Assembly: GCF_003666015.1 (NCBI RefSeq)
Contig: NZ_QPLT01000003.1
Coordinates: 1 to 64,000 of the forward strand
Length of the DNA: 64,000 nt
Direction of reading: 5' to 3'
From: Halorubrum sp. Atlit-26R
GTDB lineage: Archaea; Halobacteriota; Halobacteria; Halobacteriales; Haloferacaceae
Of this stretch, positions 25,822-35,247 are shown in pieces (positions within the stretch are counted from its first letter, which is position 1; the number at the start of each line of letters is the position of its first letter). The notes under the pieces were generated by a model. The model ran no database searches. It saw nothing but the letters and a program-made list of their open reading frames with translations, and was not told the origin of the DNA. A program made the position numbers and the translations under genes.

Positions 25822-26796
25822 TCACGCCAGATCTCGGTAGTCTCGGTCCTCGTCGGCGTGCGCGCGGACCCACAACTGGCCGGTCCGCGAGAGGCTCGTC
25901 CGGTGGGACTTCCCGTGCTCCTCGCGCTCGATATACCCCTTGCCGCCGGGCCCGAGCCGGTCGACGTTATAGATTACCTTCGAGCGGAACGAGTCCGTGT
26001 ACTCCTCGTTGAGCTCGGCCGCGAGCGTCTCGGCCAGCTCCGAGACGGACTCGAACTCGCCGTGTTCGCCGAGCGTGAAGAGGACGAGCTCCTCGAACGG
26101 CTTGACGTTCTGGAAGGAGGCGACCGGGAGCTCGATCACGTGGCTGTCGCCGATTTTCTTCGCGCCGATGGTGGTGCCGCGCTCGTCGAACTCCGCGAGC
26201 AGGTCCGTGGTGCTCGCCAGCCGGTCGGCGACGCGGTCGGGGTCGACGCCGGCGTCGGTGACCGCTTCGTCCGGTGCGTCGGTGTCGCTCCCCTCGTCGA
26301 GGTCGCGCAGGAGGTCGCGCGTCGCGCGCAGCTCCTCCGCGAGCTCTGTCTCCAAGTACTTCTCGGGGGCCGTGTAGTAGGTGTGGATGCGGTCGCGGTC
26401 CGCCTGCCGCTCCACCATGATCGAGTGGGCCGCGGTCGCGAACGCGAAGGAGACGGGCCGGGGCATCGAACAGAGGTTCACCCACACCTCGCGCTCGTCC
26501 GTATCGGCGACTCCGTCGTCCCGGTCCAACTCCGCGTTGATCAGGTCGAAGGCGCGCTCGAAGGCGGCGTCGTAGTCGTACACGTCGTCCAACCGCTCGC
26601 GGACCGTCTCCGCGCCGAGCAGGTTCGTGAAGTCCTGCTCCAGCTTGCGCGCGATGTTTCGCGAGTACTCGACGTTGGCCTCGCTGCCGACCGTTCCCTC
26701 CAACAGGATCACCCGGTCGACGTCGAACTGGTCCCGGATGAGCGGGGCGATCATCCGGTCGTAGTCGAACCCGACGGGCACGACGTGGGTCTGCAT
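25822..26796 (-). CDS. CARF-like / winged-helix transcriptional regulator (HFX_2341 family)
   Basis: A 324-residue regulator. Residues 1-150 look like a Rossmann-type sensor (QTHVVPVGFDYDRMIAPLI ... VWVNLCSMPRPVSFAFATAA), similar to the ligand-binding CARF domain of Csa3-type regulators. The last 100 residues are a winged helix (ELVLFTLGEHGEFESVSELAETLAAEL ... RLGPGGKGYIERE). This matches the haloarchaeal HFX_2341/DUF6293 family as I remember it. No CRISPR array or cas gene is nearby, so it probably responds to a small nucleotide or another ligand. Divergent from the pentapeptide-channel gene over 182 bp. Confidence 0.8.
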   Translation of the reverse strand: MQTHVVPVGFDYDRMIAPLIRDQFDVDRVILLEGTVGSEANVEYSRNIARKLEQDFTNLLGAETVRERLDDVYDYDAAFERAFDLINAELDRDDGVADTDEREVWVNLCSMPRPVSFAFATAAHSIMVERQADRDRIHTYYTAPEKYLETELAEELRATRDLLRDLDEGSDTDAPDEAVTDAGVDPDRVADRLASTTDLLAEFDERGTTIGAKKIGDSHVIELPVASFQNVKPFEELVLFTLGEHGEFESVSELAETLAAELNEEYTDSFRSKVIYNVDRLGPGGKGYIEREEHGKSHRTSLSRTGQLWVRAHADEDRDYRDLA

Positions 26797-26954
26797 ACGC
26801 GGCGTAGTTGGCGCGACCGCAGTAAAAAGGGCTGCTCACCGCCGCGGCGGGTCCCAACCCGCGCCGACCGCGAGATCGGACGCCGCCGCAACGGACCTCA
26901 CGAAGCGCCTGCCGGCAAACGTGCGGCCGAGTACCAAAATTAAAGTCACTGTCG

Positions 26955-26967
26955 TCACGATGACGTG
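26955..26967. promoter_or_regulatory. Candidate operator between the CARF-like regulator and the channel gene
   Basis: CGTCACGATGACG is a 5-bp inverted repeat around CGA. It lies 12 bp before the channel ATG and downstream of an AAAATTAAAG box (about 26936), where a repressor could block transcription. It might bind the divergent regulator; this is inference from position only. Confidence 0.35.
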
Positions 26968-26978
26968 TCAACATACCG

Positions 26979-29900
26979 ATGACGAGCCGGTGTACGTTCC
27001 GATTCGACCCCGAGGAAGCCGGCGCGGCGGCGGACGCCGCCGCGGAAATAGACGGGGAGTGGCGCTGCCCGCACGACGCGCACCCGGAGGCCGACCGCTG
27101 CGTGTTCCACCTGTCGGGCGACGCCCGGGACGACCTCGGCGTCGACGCCGACGCGGTCGCCGAGCGCCTCCGTACGGTCGCCGGCGAACGCGGGAAGGAC
27201 GCGAAACGCCTGCTCGGCGCCACTCTCGACGACCTCTCGATCCGCCACGAGATCGTCGAGGCCGCCGACAAACATCCCCTCGATCTCAGGGGTGCGACGG
27301 TGACCGGCACCCTCGACCTCGCCGAGTCGGAGTTCGAGGGGCGGATCGACCTCTCGGGCGCGGAGATCGGGGCGATCGACTGGACGGAGTCGGAGTTCGA
27401 CGCGCCGGTCGATCTCTCCGGCGCCGTCGTCCGCGGCGAGACGGCCCTCACCGGCGCCGTCTTCGAGGGCGACGTCGACCTCGCCGGCGCCACGTTCGAG
27501 GGGCCGGTCGACGCCCGGGAGGCGCGGTTCAACGGCGACACCACGCTGCGCGGGGCGCGGTTCCGCGATTCGGCGGAGTTCGACGGCGCCGAGTTCCGCG
27601 GCGACGCGAACCTCTTGGACGACGACGCGTGCTTCGAGGACGTCCGCTTCGACGCCCCGGTCTCGTTCACGGAGGCCGCCTTCCGGTACGCGGACTTCGT
27701 CGGCTGCGAGTTCCGCGACGACGCGGCGTTCGACCGGGCGACGTTCGGCGGCGACGCCGAGTTCGCGGACGCGACGTTCGAGCGGGGCGCGACGTTCGCG
27801 TCCGCAGCCTTCGACCGGGACGCCGCCTTCGAGCGGGCGGCGTTCGGCGACCGCGCCGACTTCGCGGAGGCCCGGTTCGACGGCGACACCGCGTTCGCGG
27901 GTGCGACGTTCGAGGCCCCGGCGACGTTCGCGGGCGCGGAGTTCCGCGGCCGGGACAACCTCGAAGACGACGACCTCTCGTTCGCGGACGCGACGTTCGA
28001 GGCGGATGCGACGTTCCGGCGCGCGGTCGTCGGCTTCGCCGACTTCGCGCGGCTGACGGCGGCCGCCGACCTCGTCTTCGACGAGGCGCGTTTCACCGAG
28101 GAGGCCGGCTTCGAGGACGCGACGCTGGCGTCGCTCTCCTGTGACGAGGCGCGGTTCGAAAGCGACGCGAGCTTCGCGGGCGTCGCGGTCGACGGGGAGG
28201 CGACGTTCCGCGGCGCGGAGTTCGAGGGGGGCGACAACGTCGACGACGACGACCTCTCGTTCGCGGACGCGGTGTTCGGCGGCGAGGTCGACTTCCTCAG
28301 CGCCCGGTTCGGCTACAGCGACTTCTCCGGCGCCGCGTTCGGCGGGGCGGCCGTCTTCGACGAGTCGCGCTTCGACGACGACCTCGCGTTCTCCGACGCG
28401 ACCTTCGACGACCGAGCGAGTTTCGACGAGTGTCGGTTCGACGACGACGCCGCCTTCGAGCGGGCGACGTTCGCCGGCGCGGCCAGCTTCCGCGGCGCGG
28501 AGTTCGACGGCGGCGACAACGTCCGCGACGACGACGTGACGTTCGCCGACGCCGCCTTCGCCGACGAGGCCGACTTCTACTGCGCGGAGTTCGAGTACGC
28601 CAACTTCGAGGGCGCGGCGTTCGAGCGGCCCGCGAACTTCGAGGCGACCCACTTCGCCGGCGAGGGCGACTTCCGCGACGCGGCGTTCCGCGGCGAGGCG
28701 ACGTTCGCCGAGGCGCGGTTCGACGACGACGCGACGTTCGAGGACGCGGCGTTCCGCGACGCCGCCTCGTTCCTCGGCGTCGAGTTCGTCGGCGACTACC
28801 ACGAGGACGACGACGCCGCGTTCTCGCGCGCCGTCTTCGACGGCGAGGCCGACTTCCGCGAGATCGAGTTCGGCCAGACCGGCTTCGACGACGCGCGCTT
28901 TCGGGGACCGGTGTCGTTCCGGGAGTCGCTGTTCGGCCGCGCTCGCTTCGAAGACGCGGTCTGTGCGGAGTCGGTCGACCTGTCGTTCACCCGCTTCACC
29001 GAGCCGGTCTCGTTCGACGGCATCGCGTTCGAGTCCGGCGTCACCGCCGACGAGGCGCGGTTCGAGAGCGACGCGAGCTTCGCCGAGTCGGCGTTCGAGG
29101 AGGGAGCGACGTTCCGCGGCGTCGAGTTCCAGGGGGGCGCCCACACGGTCACCGACGCCAACTTCGAGGCCGCGACGTTCGCGGACAGCGCCGACTTCAA
29201 GCTCGCCGAGTTCCGCGTCGCGGACTTCTCCGGCGCGGAGTTCGGGGGGACGGCGCTGTTCGAGCGCACCGTCTTCGAGGACGACGGCACCTTCCGGAAC
29301 GCTGAGTTCGGCGCTTCGGCCGTCTTCTCGCGCTCCCGGTTCCTCGAGGAGTCGGACTTCTCCAGCTGCCGCTTCGGCGGCGAGGCGCACTTCGACGAGC
29401 TCCGCTTCGAGAAGGACAGCACGTTCGCCGACGCCGAGTTCGGCGGCGACGCGACGTTCCGGTCGGCGGAGTTCGAGGGGAGCGCGAACATGCACAACGA
29501 CGACGCCAGCTTCGAGGCGGCGACGTTCCGAGGGAAGGCGGACTTCGACAAGGCGTCGTTCCTCTACGCGAACTTCACGCACACGACGTTCGCCCGCGAC
29601 GCCGCGTTCACCGAGGCGGAGTTCGAACACTCGGTCGCCTTCCGCCCGCGGCCCGCCGAGTCCGAGACCCTCGTCGACCTGAGCGACGCGGTCGTCCGCG
29701 GCGGGACGCTCGGCCAACCGGAGCAGGGCGACGCCTTCTACGACTGTACGCACGCGGAGGTCCGGGAGGTCACGCTCGACGACGAGCACTGTACGCACGG
29801 CCTGTTCAACCACTTCCGGTTCTGTAACACCGACTTCCACGGCTTCGACTTCACCGCCCACAAGACGTACCTCGCGCGCAACAACTGGGAGATCCACACC

Positions 29901-30503
29901 TTCGCCGCCACGGAGGCGGCCGACCGGACGGAGATCGAAAGGGAGTTCACGCCCGCCAGGCTGGAGAACACGTACCTGAAGGCGAAGAACTGCGCGAGCG
30001 ACTTCGGCGACCGCAAGGCGGCGGCCGAGTTCTTCATCAAGGAGATGGTGTACCGCCGGCGGAAGAACTGGCGCGCCGCCTTCACCCGCGAGGAGGCGGT
30101 GTCGCCGGTCAACCGCACGAAGGCGCTCGGCAAGTGGATCGGGAACAAGGTGCTCCACCAGACGTGCGGGTACGGAGAGCGGCTCTGGCGGGTCGTGTAC
30201 GTCTCCGCGGTGACGGTGTTCATCTGGGGCGTGTTGTACACCACGACGACGCGGGGTACGACCGGCAGCAGCGGGCTCACGACCCAGGGGATCGACGGAC
30301 TCACGAACCTCTTCTCGCCGGAGGGCGCGGTCGTCCTCGGGAAGAACATGTACTTCAGCATGGTGACGTTCACCACGCTCGGCTACGGGGACATCCAGCC
30401 GGTCGGGTCGACCGCCCGCGCGCTCGCCGGCCTCGAGGCGTTCCTCGGCGCGCTCCTCGTCGCGCTCGTCGTCTTCGTGCTCGGCCGACGGGTCGCGTGG
30501 TAA
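26979..30503 (+). CDS. Giant pentapeptide-repeat protein with a C-terminal K+-channel pore
   Basis: A 1174-residue protein. The N-terminus has a small Cys/His cluster (Cys5, CPHDAHPEADRC), perhaps a zinc site. From about residue 95 to 1000 the sequence is almost unbroken pentapeptide repeats of A(D/T)F type, roughly 180 units, predicting a right-handed beta-helix of about 45 turns. A short helical region (EREFTPARLENTYLKAKN, KEMVYRRRKNWRAAF) leads to two membrane helices and a pore loop with TTLGYGD (1132-1138), the potassium selectivity filter. The channel would be a tetramer with four long cytoplasmic or external rods. Small pentapeptide-channel fusions are known in prokaryotes; this repeat length is extreme. 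No voltage sensor or RCK domain is present. Confidence 0.9.
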   Translation: MTSRCTFRFDPEEAGAAADAAAEIDGEWRCPHDAHPEADRCVFHLSGDARDDLGVDADAVAERLRTVAGERGKDAKRLLGATLDDLSIRHEIVEAADKHPLDLRGATVTGTLDLAESEFEGRIDLSGAEIGAIDWTESEFDAPVDLSGAVVRGETALTGAVFEGDVDLAGATFEGPVDAREARFNGDTTLRGARFRDSAEFDGAEFRGDANLLDDDACFEDVRFDAPVSFTEAAFRYADFVGCEFRDDAAFDRATFGGDAEFADATFERGATFASAAFDRDAAFERAAFGDRADFAEARFDGDTAFAGATFEAPATFAGAEFRGRDNLEDDDLSFADATFEADATFRRAVVGFADFARLTAAADLVFDEARFTEEAGFEDATLASLSCDEARFESDASFAGVAVDGEATFRGAEFEGGDNVDDDDLSFADAVFGGEVDFLSARFGYSDFSGAAFGGAAVFDESRFDDDLAFSDATFDDRASFDECRFDDDAAFERATFAGAASFRGAEFDGGDNVRDDDVTFADAAFADEADFYCAEFEYANFEGAAFERPANFEATHFAGEGDFRDAAFRGEATFAEARFDDDATFEDAAFRDAASFLGVEFVGDYHEDDDAAFSRAVFDGEADFREIEFGQTGFDDARFRGPVSFRESLFGRARFEDAVCAESVDLSFTRFTEPVSFDGIAFESGVTADEARFESDASFAESAFEEGATFRGVEFQGGAHTVTDANFEAATFADSADFKLAEFRVADFSGAEFGGTALFERTVFEDDGTFRNAEFGASAVFSRSRFLEESDFSSCRFGGEAHFDELRFEKDSTFADAEFGGDATFRSAEFEGSANMHNDDASFEAATFRGKADFDKASFLYANFTHTTFARDAAFTEAEFEHSVAFRPRPAESETLVDLSDAVVRGGTLGQPEQGDAFYDCTHAEVREVTLDDEHCTHGLFNHFRFCNTDFHGFDFTAHKTYLARNNWEIHTFAATEAADRTEIEREFTPARLENTYLKAKNCASDFGDRKAAAEFFIKEMVYRRRKNWRAAFTREEAVSPVNRTKALGKWIGNKVLHQTCGYGERLWRVVYVSAVTVFIWGVLYTTTTRGTTGSSGLTTQGIDGLTNLFSPEGAVVLGKNMYFSMVTFTTLGYGDIQPVGSTARALAGLEAFLGALLVALVVFVLGRRVAW

Positions 30504-30634
30504 GCGGCGCGGGCCGCCGGGTCGCGCGGGGCGCCGGACCGACTCGGTCTCGCGGCCGCAACGGCGGCAACTTCCCCCGGCCCCCCTCCGCGAGCAGTAG
30601 GGTTATTTCGGTCAGCGCCGTAGCCTGATACGGT

Positions 30635-31942
30635 ATGTCACAGCAAGGCGTTCAGGAGGAGCTCTACGTCGACCAGTACACGCTCGGCCTCGTCGGACCC
30701 GACCAGGAGTGGGCCGGCACGGTCGCGGACGGCGGGACGGTGAAGACGTACACGCCGCCGGGCTGTTGGGGGCCGATGGTGACCCCCTCGTTCCGCGGCG
30801 GCCACGAGGTGACGCGGCCGATCCGCGTCGAGGGCGCGGAGGTCGGCGACGCCGTCGCGATCCACATCCGCGACGTGGAGGTGACGAGCATGGCGACCAG
30901 CACCGGGTCGATGGCGGAGCGCGAGGGCGCGTTCGGCGACGACCCCTTCGTCGACCACCGCTGTCCGGAGTGCGGCACGGCGTGGCCGGACTCGGTCGTC
31001 GAGGGCACCGGCGAGGACGCGATCCGCTGCGCCGAGTGCGGCGCCAACGCCTCCTCGTTCGGCTTCGAGTACGGCTACACCGTCGCGTTCGACCACGAGA
31101 ACGCGGTCGGGATCACGCTCGATAAGGACGGCGCCCACGAGCTCGCGCTCGACGCCGACGAGGTGATGGACATCCCCGAGAACGCCCGGCAACACCCGAT
31201 CCTGCTGTACGAGCCCGACGGGATGCCCGGCACGCTCGGTCGCCTCCGACCCTTCATCGGGAACATCGGCACCACGCCGCCGGTCACCATGCCCGACTCG
31301 CACAACGCGGGCGACTTCGGACAGAACCTCATCGGCGCCGACCACGACTACGGCGTCGAGACGGAGGAGGACCTCGACCTGCGCACCGACGGCCACATGG
31401 ACGTGCCCGAGGTCCGCGCGGGCGCGACGCTGATCTGCCCGGTCGTCGTCGACGGCGGCGGGATCTACGTCGGCGACCTCCACGCGAACCAGGGCGACGG
31501 CGAGCTCTCCTTGCACACCACCGACGTGAGCGGCACGGTCACGATGGACGTGGAGGTGATCGAGGACGTCGACCTCGACGGGCCCGTCCTCCTCCCGAAC
31601 GAGGAGGACCTCCCCTTTATCAGCGCGCCCTACAGCGACGACGAGGTCGCGGCGGGCGAGGGGCTCGGGGAGGAGCACGGCGTCGACGTCGACACCGACG
31701 CCGCCCCGATCCAGGTGATCGGCTCCGGCGCGACGGTCAACGACGCGACCCAGAACGCCTTCGACCGCGCCGGCACCCTGCTCGGCATGAGCGAGGGCGA
31801 GGTCCGCGGCCGGTGTACGTTCACCGGCGGCGTCCAGATCGGGCGCCTCCCGGGCGTCGTCCAGTTGGACATGCTGGTCCCGTCTGACGTGCTGGCGGAG
31901 ACCGGGCTCGACGACGTGACGCGCGAACAGTACGGGTTGTAA
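30635..31942 (+). CDS. Acetamidase/formamidase family protein with a zinc-ribbon-like insert
   Basis: A 435-residue amidase of the FmdA/AmdA family, hydrolysing short amides to ammonia and acid. Family features are GPMVTPSFRGGHE, PFIGNIGTTPP, NAGDFGQNLI and the catalytic-region VVVDGGGIYVGDLHANQGDGE. Between residues 105 and 140 it carries CPECG and CAECG (Cys110, 113, 132, 135), a four-Cys zinc knuckle not found in bacterial FmdA as I recall. The start MSQQGVQEELYVDQYTLG is an ATG after a GTTATTTC stretch. Confidence 0.85.
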   Translation: MSQQGVQEELYVDQYTLGLVGPDQEWAGTVADGGTVKTYTPPGCWGPMVTPSFRGGHEVTRPIRVEGAEVGDAVAIHIRDVEVTSMATSTGSMAEREGAFGDDPFVDHRCPECGTAWPDSVVEGTGEDAIRCAECGANASSFGFEYGYTVAFDHENAVGITLDKDGAHELALDADEVMDIPENARQHPILLYEPDGMPGTLGRLRPFIGNIGTTPPVTMPDSHNAGDFGQNLIGADHDYGVETEEDLDLRTDGHMDVPEVRAGATLICPVVVDGGGIYVGDLHANQGDGELSLHTTDVSGTVTMDVEVIEDVDLDGPVLLPNEEDLPFISAPYSDDEVAAGEGLGEEHGVDVDTDAAPIQVIGSGATVNDATQNAFDRAGTLLGMSEGEVRGRCTFTGGVQIGRLPGVVQLDMLVPSDVLAETGLDDVTREQYGL

Positions 31943-31994
31943 ATCGTTGCCGGCGGACCGACGTCGGGGACAGCCAGATCTCCGGCCTTCTGTT

Positions 31995-32432
31995 TATAAA
32001 TAACTACCAATAGATCGACGACGGGCACCGCCAAAGCCCCAGCCGCTCGCTTATAAATTGACTCCGATTGATTGGCGGCGAACACCTCCAAAGCCCCAGC
32101 CGGGAGGCGGGCGCTCGCTCGCTGTGCTCCTCGTCGCTCGTTTCACTCGCTCCTGCGGTGCTTGCGTCGCCTGCGCCCGCCTCCCGGCTGCCCCTTTGAG
32201 TCCCACCCCGCACCGCACAGCACCACCGGAAGACGGTCCTGCTCGCTCACTACGTTCGCTGCGCGGGCTGCGACTTCCGTGCTCCCGCTCGCTCCCTACG
32301 GTCGCTCGCGGGACCGCAGCCTCACGCCTCCCCAGCCTCGTCGACCGGCCTCCGCTTCGCTCCGGCCGGTCGACTCCCTCGCGCGTGCTCCTCGCGCCCG
32401 ATGGGCGCTCGGAGGCACGCGCCACCGCAGTA
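31995..32432 (-). repeat. Structured repeat copy D (head on the right)
   Basis: Tail modules have TATAAA boxes at about 31995 and 32052, each leading to CCAAAGCCCCAG (about 32032 and 32089). Hairpin 3 is a perfect 18-bp stem, 32097-32114 with 32173-32190, flanked by CAAAG and CTTTG. An extra stretch of about 100 bp (32220-32325) with its own CGGTCGCTCGCGGG-type palindromes follows. Hairpin 2 pairs 32340-32350 with 32364-32374. Hairpin 1 (about 32381-32421) and the head box GCCACCGC end the copy. It fills the gap between the formamidase and peptidase genes. Confidence 0.87.
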
Positions 32433-32529
32433 GCGGCCGAATCTCGTGTCAGCCTCTTTCGCCGCGGGCTCCCCCACCCGGCCCGCCGGAAGGAAAAGCG
32501 GTAATTCCCCGGCCCCGAAACCGACTCTC

Positions 32530-33609
32530 ATGGACGCACGCGTACGCGAACACGCGGAGATCATCGCCGACCACGCCACCGGCATCGAGTCGGGCGACGA
32601 CGTGGTCATCCAGATGCCCAAGGAGGCCGAGGACCTCGCCGTCGCGCTCCACGAGGTCTGCGGCGACCGCGGGGCGAACCCCGTCTACCTCAACTACTCG
32701 AAGCGCGCCCAGCGCGCGTTCAAGCGCTCGTCGGACGACTTCTCCGAGCCGAGCCACCGACGCGCGCTCTACGAGGAGGCGGACGTCTTCGTCATCGTGC
32801 GCGGCGGCGCGAACGCCACCGAGGACGCCGACGTCGACCCCGAAACCAACGCCGCCTACAACCGCGCGATGGAGGAGGTCAAGCGCACGCGGCTCTCGAA
32901 GACGTGGTGTCTCACCCAGTACCCGACCGCGAGCCACGCCCAGCTCGCCGGGATGAGCACCGAGGCGTACGAGAACTTCGTGTGGGACGCCGTCTCGCTG
33001 GACTGGGACGAACAGCGCGAGTTCCAGTCGAACATGGTCGAGATCTTAGACGAGGCGGACGAGGTCCGCATCAAATCCGGCGACGAGACCGACCTCACGC
33101 TCGACGTGTCGGGCAACTCGACGCTCAACGACTACGGCGAGGCGAACCTCCCCGGCGGCGAGGTGTTCACGGCGCCCACCCGAGACGGCGTCGACGGCGA
33201 GGTCCACTTCGACCTCCCGCTGTACCGCTACGGCCGCGAGATCGACGGGGTCCGCCTCCGCTTCGAGGACGGCGAGGTCGTCTCCCACTCCGCCGAGCGC
33301 AACGAGGACCTGCTCTCCGGCATCCTCGACACCGACGAGGGCTCCCGGCGCCTCGGCGAGCTGGGCATCGGGATGAACCGCCAGATCGACCGGTTCACCT
33401 ACAACATGCTGTTCGACGAGAAGATGGGCGACACCGTCCACATGGCGGTCGGCTCCGCGTACCCCGAGACGGTGGGGGGAGACAACGAGGTCAACGAGTC
33501 CGCCGAGCACGTCGACATGATCGTCGACATGAGCGAGGACTCCGTCATCGAGGTCGACGGCGAGGTCGTCCAGCGGAACGGGACGTTCGTCTTCGAGGAC
33601 GAGTTCTGA
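32530..33609 (+). CDS. M29-family aminopeptidase
   Basis: A 359-residue metallopeptidase of the thermophilic aminopeptidase (M29/AmpS) type. The C-terminal region has the family's metal-ligand pattern: NLPGGEVFTAPTRDGVDGE, LGELGIGMNRQID, DEKMGDTVHMAVGSAY and SAEHVDMIVDM. The start is MDARVREHAEIIADHAT (32530); the 32446 upstream start reaches into repeat copy D. It probably trims peptides released by the proteasome, whose ATPase partner is encoded 2.7 kb away. Confidence 0.9.
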   Translation: MDARVREHAEIIADHATGIESGDDVVIQMPKEAEDLAVALHEVCGDRGANPVYLNYSKRAQRAFKRSSDDFSEPSHRRALYEEADVFVIVRGGANATEDADVDPETNAAYNRAMEEVKRTRLSKTWCLTQYPTASHAQLAGMSTEAYENFVWDAVSLDWDEQREFQSNMVEILDEADEVRIKSGDETDLTLDVSGNSTLNDYGEANLPGGEVFTAPTRDGVDGEVHFDLPLYRYGREIDGVRLRFEDGEVVSHSAERNEDLLSGILDTDEGSRRLGELGIGMNRQIDRFTYNMLFDEKMGDTVHMAVGSAYPETVGGDNEVNESAEHVDMIVDMSEDSVIEVDGEVVQRNGTFVFEDEF

Positions 33610-33636
33610 GGCGGGCAGCGGTCATTCCCTCCGAGA

Positions 33637-34026
33637 TCACTCGGACGCGTCGCGCTCGGCGTCTCGCCGGACGAACGCCGCGTACGCGACGACGAGGACG
33701 CCGAACAGCCCGACCGTGCCGATCGCCGCGATCCCCGGGTAGTCGGCGAGGGGCGCGATCCGCTCGTCGGGCGCGGCGGCGACGTCGACGACGCCGGTGC
33801 CGACCGACAGCGCGAGCACCGCGACCCACATCGTTCCCACCGCGTAGCCGAGCGGGACGAGCCGGTCGGTCCCGGCCGCGTGCGCGACCACCGCGCCGCC
33901 GCCGAGGACCGGGACGACGACGAGCGGGCTCGTCGGATCGGGGAGGAGCACGCTCCCGCCGAGCGCGATCGCCGTCCAGTACACGGCGACGGCGACGACC
34001 GTGCGGAGCGAGTCGGGGAGAGACAC
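33637..34026 (-). CDS. Small membrane protein (129 aa)
   Basis: A 129-residue protein with four predicted helices (VVAVAVYWTAIALGGSVLL, PLVVVPVLGGGAVVAHAAG, LGYAVGTMWVAVLALSVG, IAAIGTVGLFGVLVVAYAAF) and a charged RRDAERDASE tail. I do not recognise a characterised family; similar short four-helix proteins are common in haloarchaea. Convergent with the peptidase gene and divergent from the amphi-Trp gene. Confidence 0.7.
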   Translation of the reverse strand: MSLPDSLRTVVAVAVYWTAIALGGSVLLPDPTSPLVVVPVLGGGAVVAHAAGTDRLVPLGYAVGTMWVAVLALSVGTGVVDVAAAPDERIAPLADYPGIAAIGTVGLFGVLVVAYAAFVRRDAERDASE

Positions 34027-34121
34027 GAACTGAGAGTTCGGTCGGGTCCCACAAAACGATCGGGGGAACGGCGAACCCCGCCGCGTCGACCTTTAAGTTT
34101 CGCCGAAGCGTACCGTCGGAT

Positions 34122-34406
34122 ATGCCCGAGGAAATTCTGTTCAAATCGGAGAGCCGCCGGAGCCGCGAGGAGATCGCCGCGTACCTGCGGACGGTCGCGG
34201 ACTCGCTGGACGCCGGGAACGCGATCACGCTCAAACGAGGCGAGGAGTCGACGACGCTCGACCCGCCCGCGCGACCGACCTTCGAGGTGAAGGCGGAGCG
34301 CGAGGGGCCCGCGGACGGCCCGGGCGAGCTGAGCGTCGAGTTCGAACTGGAGTGGGACGAAGACGGCGGCGAGGAGGGCGCCGACGGCGAGTTGGAAATC
34401 GAGTAA
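34122..34406 (+). CDS. Amphi-Trp domain-containing protein
   Basis: A 94-residue haloarchaeal protein. It opens MPEEILFKSESRRSREEIA and has the family arrangement of an amphipathic helix (AAYLRTVADSLDAGNAITL) followed by an EFELEWDED-type beta strand with the conserved Trp. It is small and acidic with an EEGADGELEIE tail. A CTTTAAGT box at 34091-34098 sits 24-31 nt upstream of the ATG, indicating a leaderless transcript. The family role is unknown. Confidence 0.85.
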   Translation: MPEEILFKSESRRSREEIAAYLRTVADSLDAGNAITLKRGEESTTLDPPARPTFEVKAEREGPADGPGELSVEFELEWDEDGGEEGADGELEIE

Positions 34407-34429
34407 CCGGAGGGAGGGAACGGTTCCGT

Positions 34430-34987
34430 CTACGGCACTTCGCCCGGGACCTCGACGAACGCGTCCCGCGCGGAGAGCCGATCGAGCGTGTCGTCGACCT
34501 CGAGCCGCACGGACTCCATCCGCTCGACGAGCTCCTCGTACTCCTCGGTGCCGGTCGTGCCCGCGGCCTCCAGCGCCGCCTTCTTCGAGGCGAGCGCGAA
34601 GAACTCCTGGCTCCGCTCGTCGAACGCGGCGCGGTGGAGCAGCACCTCGACGAGCGTGAGCAGGTCCTCCTTGGTGACCGGCTTCGTCTTGTAGTCGTCG
34701 AACGGCATGTCGACGATGTCGACGTCGGGCTCGACCGCGGTCAGCATCGCCACGCGGGCGTCGTACCCGTCGCCGCGGATCGCGTTCAGCACCTCGTGGC
34801 CCGACATGTCGGGCATCCGGCGGTCCAAGAGGACGACGTCGACGTCGTCGTCCATCGCGTCGAGCGCCTCCTCGCCGCCGGTGGCGATCCGCACGTCGTA
34901 GACCGGGTCGAGGTACACCCGGTACAGTTCCGCGAGGTCCGGCTCGTCGTCGACCGCGAGGACGGTCGCGTCCGGAGTTCCGCTCAT
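34430..34987 (-). CDS. HalX-domain response regulator
   Basis: A 185-residue receiver protein. The acidic pair Asp13-Asp14 and phosphoacceptor Asp55 (VVLLDRRMPDMSG) are intact, and DDYKTKPV supplies the conserved Lys. The C-terminal 65 residues are the HalX helical domain (RSQEFFALASKKAALEAAGT ... LVERMESVRLEVDDTLDRL), specific to haloarchaea. No histidine kinase is adjacent, so its partner is elsewhere. The HalX output mode is not known. Confidence 0.92.
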   Translation of the reverse strand: MSGTPDATVLAVDDEPDLAELYRVYLDPVYDVRIATGGEEALDAMDDDVDVVLLDRRMPDMSGHEVLNAIRGDGYDARVAMLTAVEPDVDIVDMPFDDYKTKPVTKEDLLTLVEVLLHRAAFDERSQEFFALASKKAALEAAGTTGTEEYEELVERMESVRLEVDDTLDRLSARDAFVEVPGEVP

Positions 34988-35247
34988 CGGCGGAGCCTCC
35001 CCGTCCGGGTCTCGCGGTTCGCGAGCGCCGGACCGGCGCGTCCGCCCGCCGTTCGTGCGTCCATACGAACGCGTTCGTTTTGCCCGCGTTAAAACGTTGA
35101 CCTCTGGTTATCGATTATAATACTGGGGTGTGTGACGAGCGTTCACCCGCGCCTCGGTGACTCGACGGCCGTGACGGTCCGGCCGATCCAACGTTCTCTC
35201 CGTGACCCAAAGGCACATTTACGCCCGTATCCTACTCCGCACAACGA

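Noticed and set aside
25822-26796. CRISPR-Cas involvement of the CARF-like regulator
   Set aside because: No cas gene or repeat-spacer array exists in the window, so it is described as an orphan.
26955-30158. 1067-residue open frame antisense to the pentapeptide protein
   Set aside because: It mirrors the repeated A(D/T)F codons on the other strand; Arg/Glu/Val-rich composition is typical of high-GC antisense frames.
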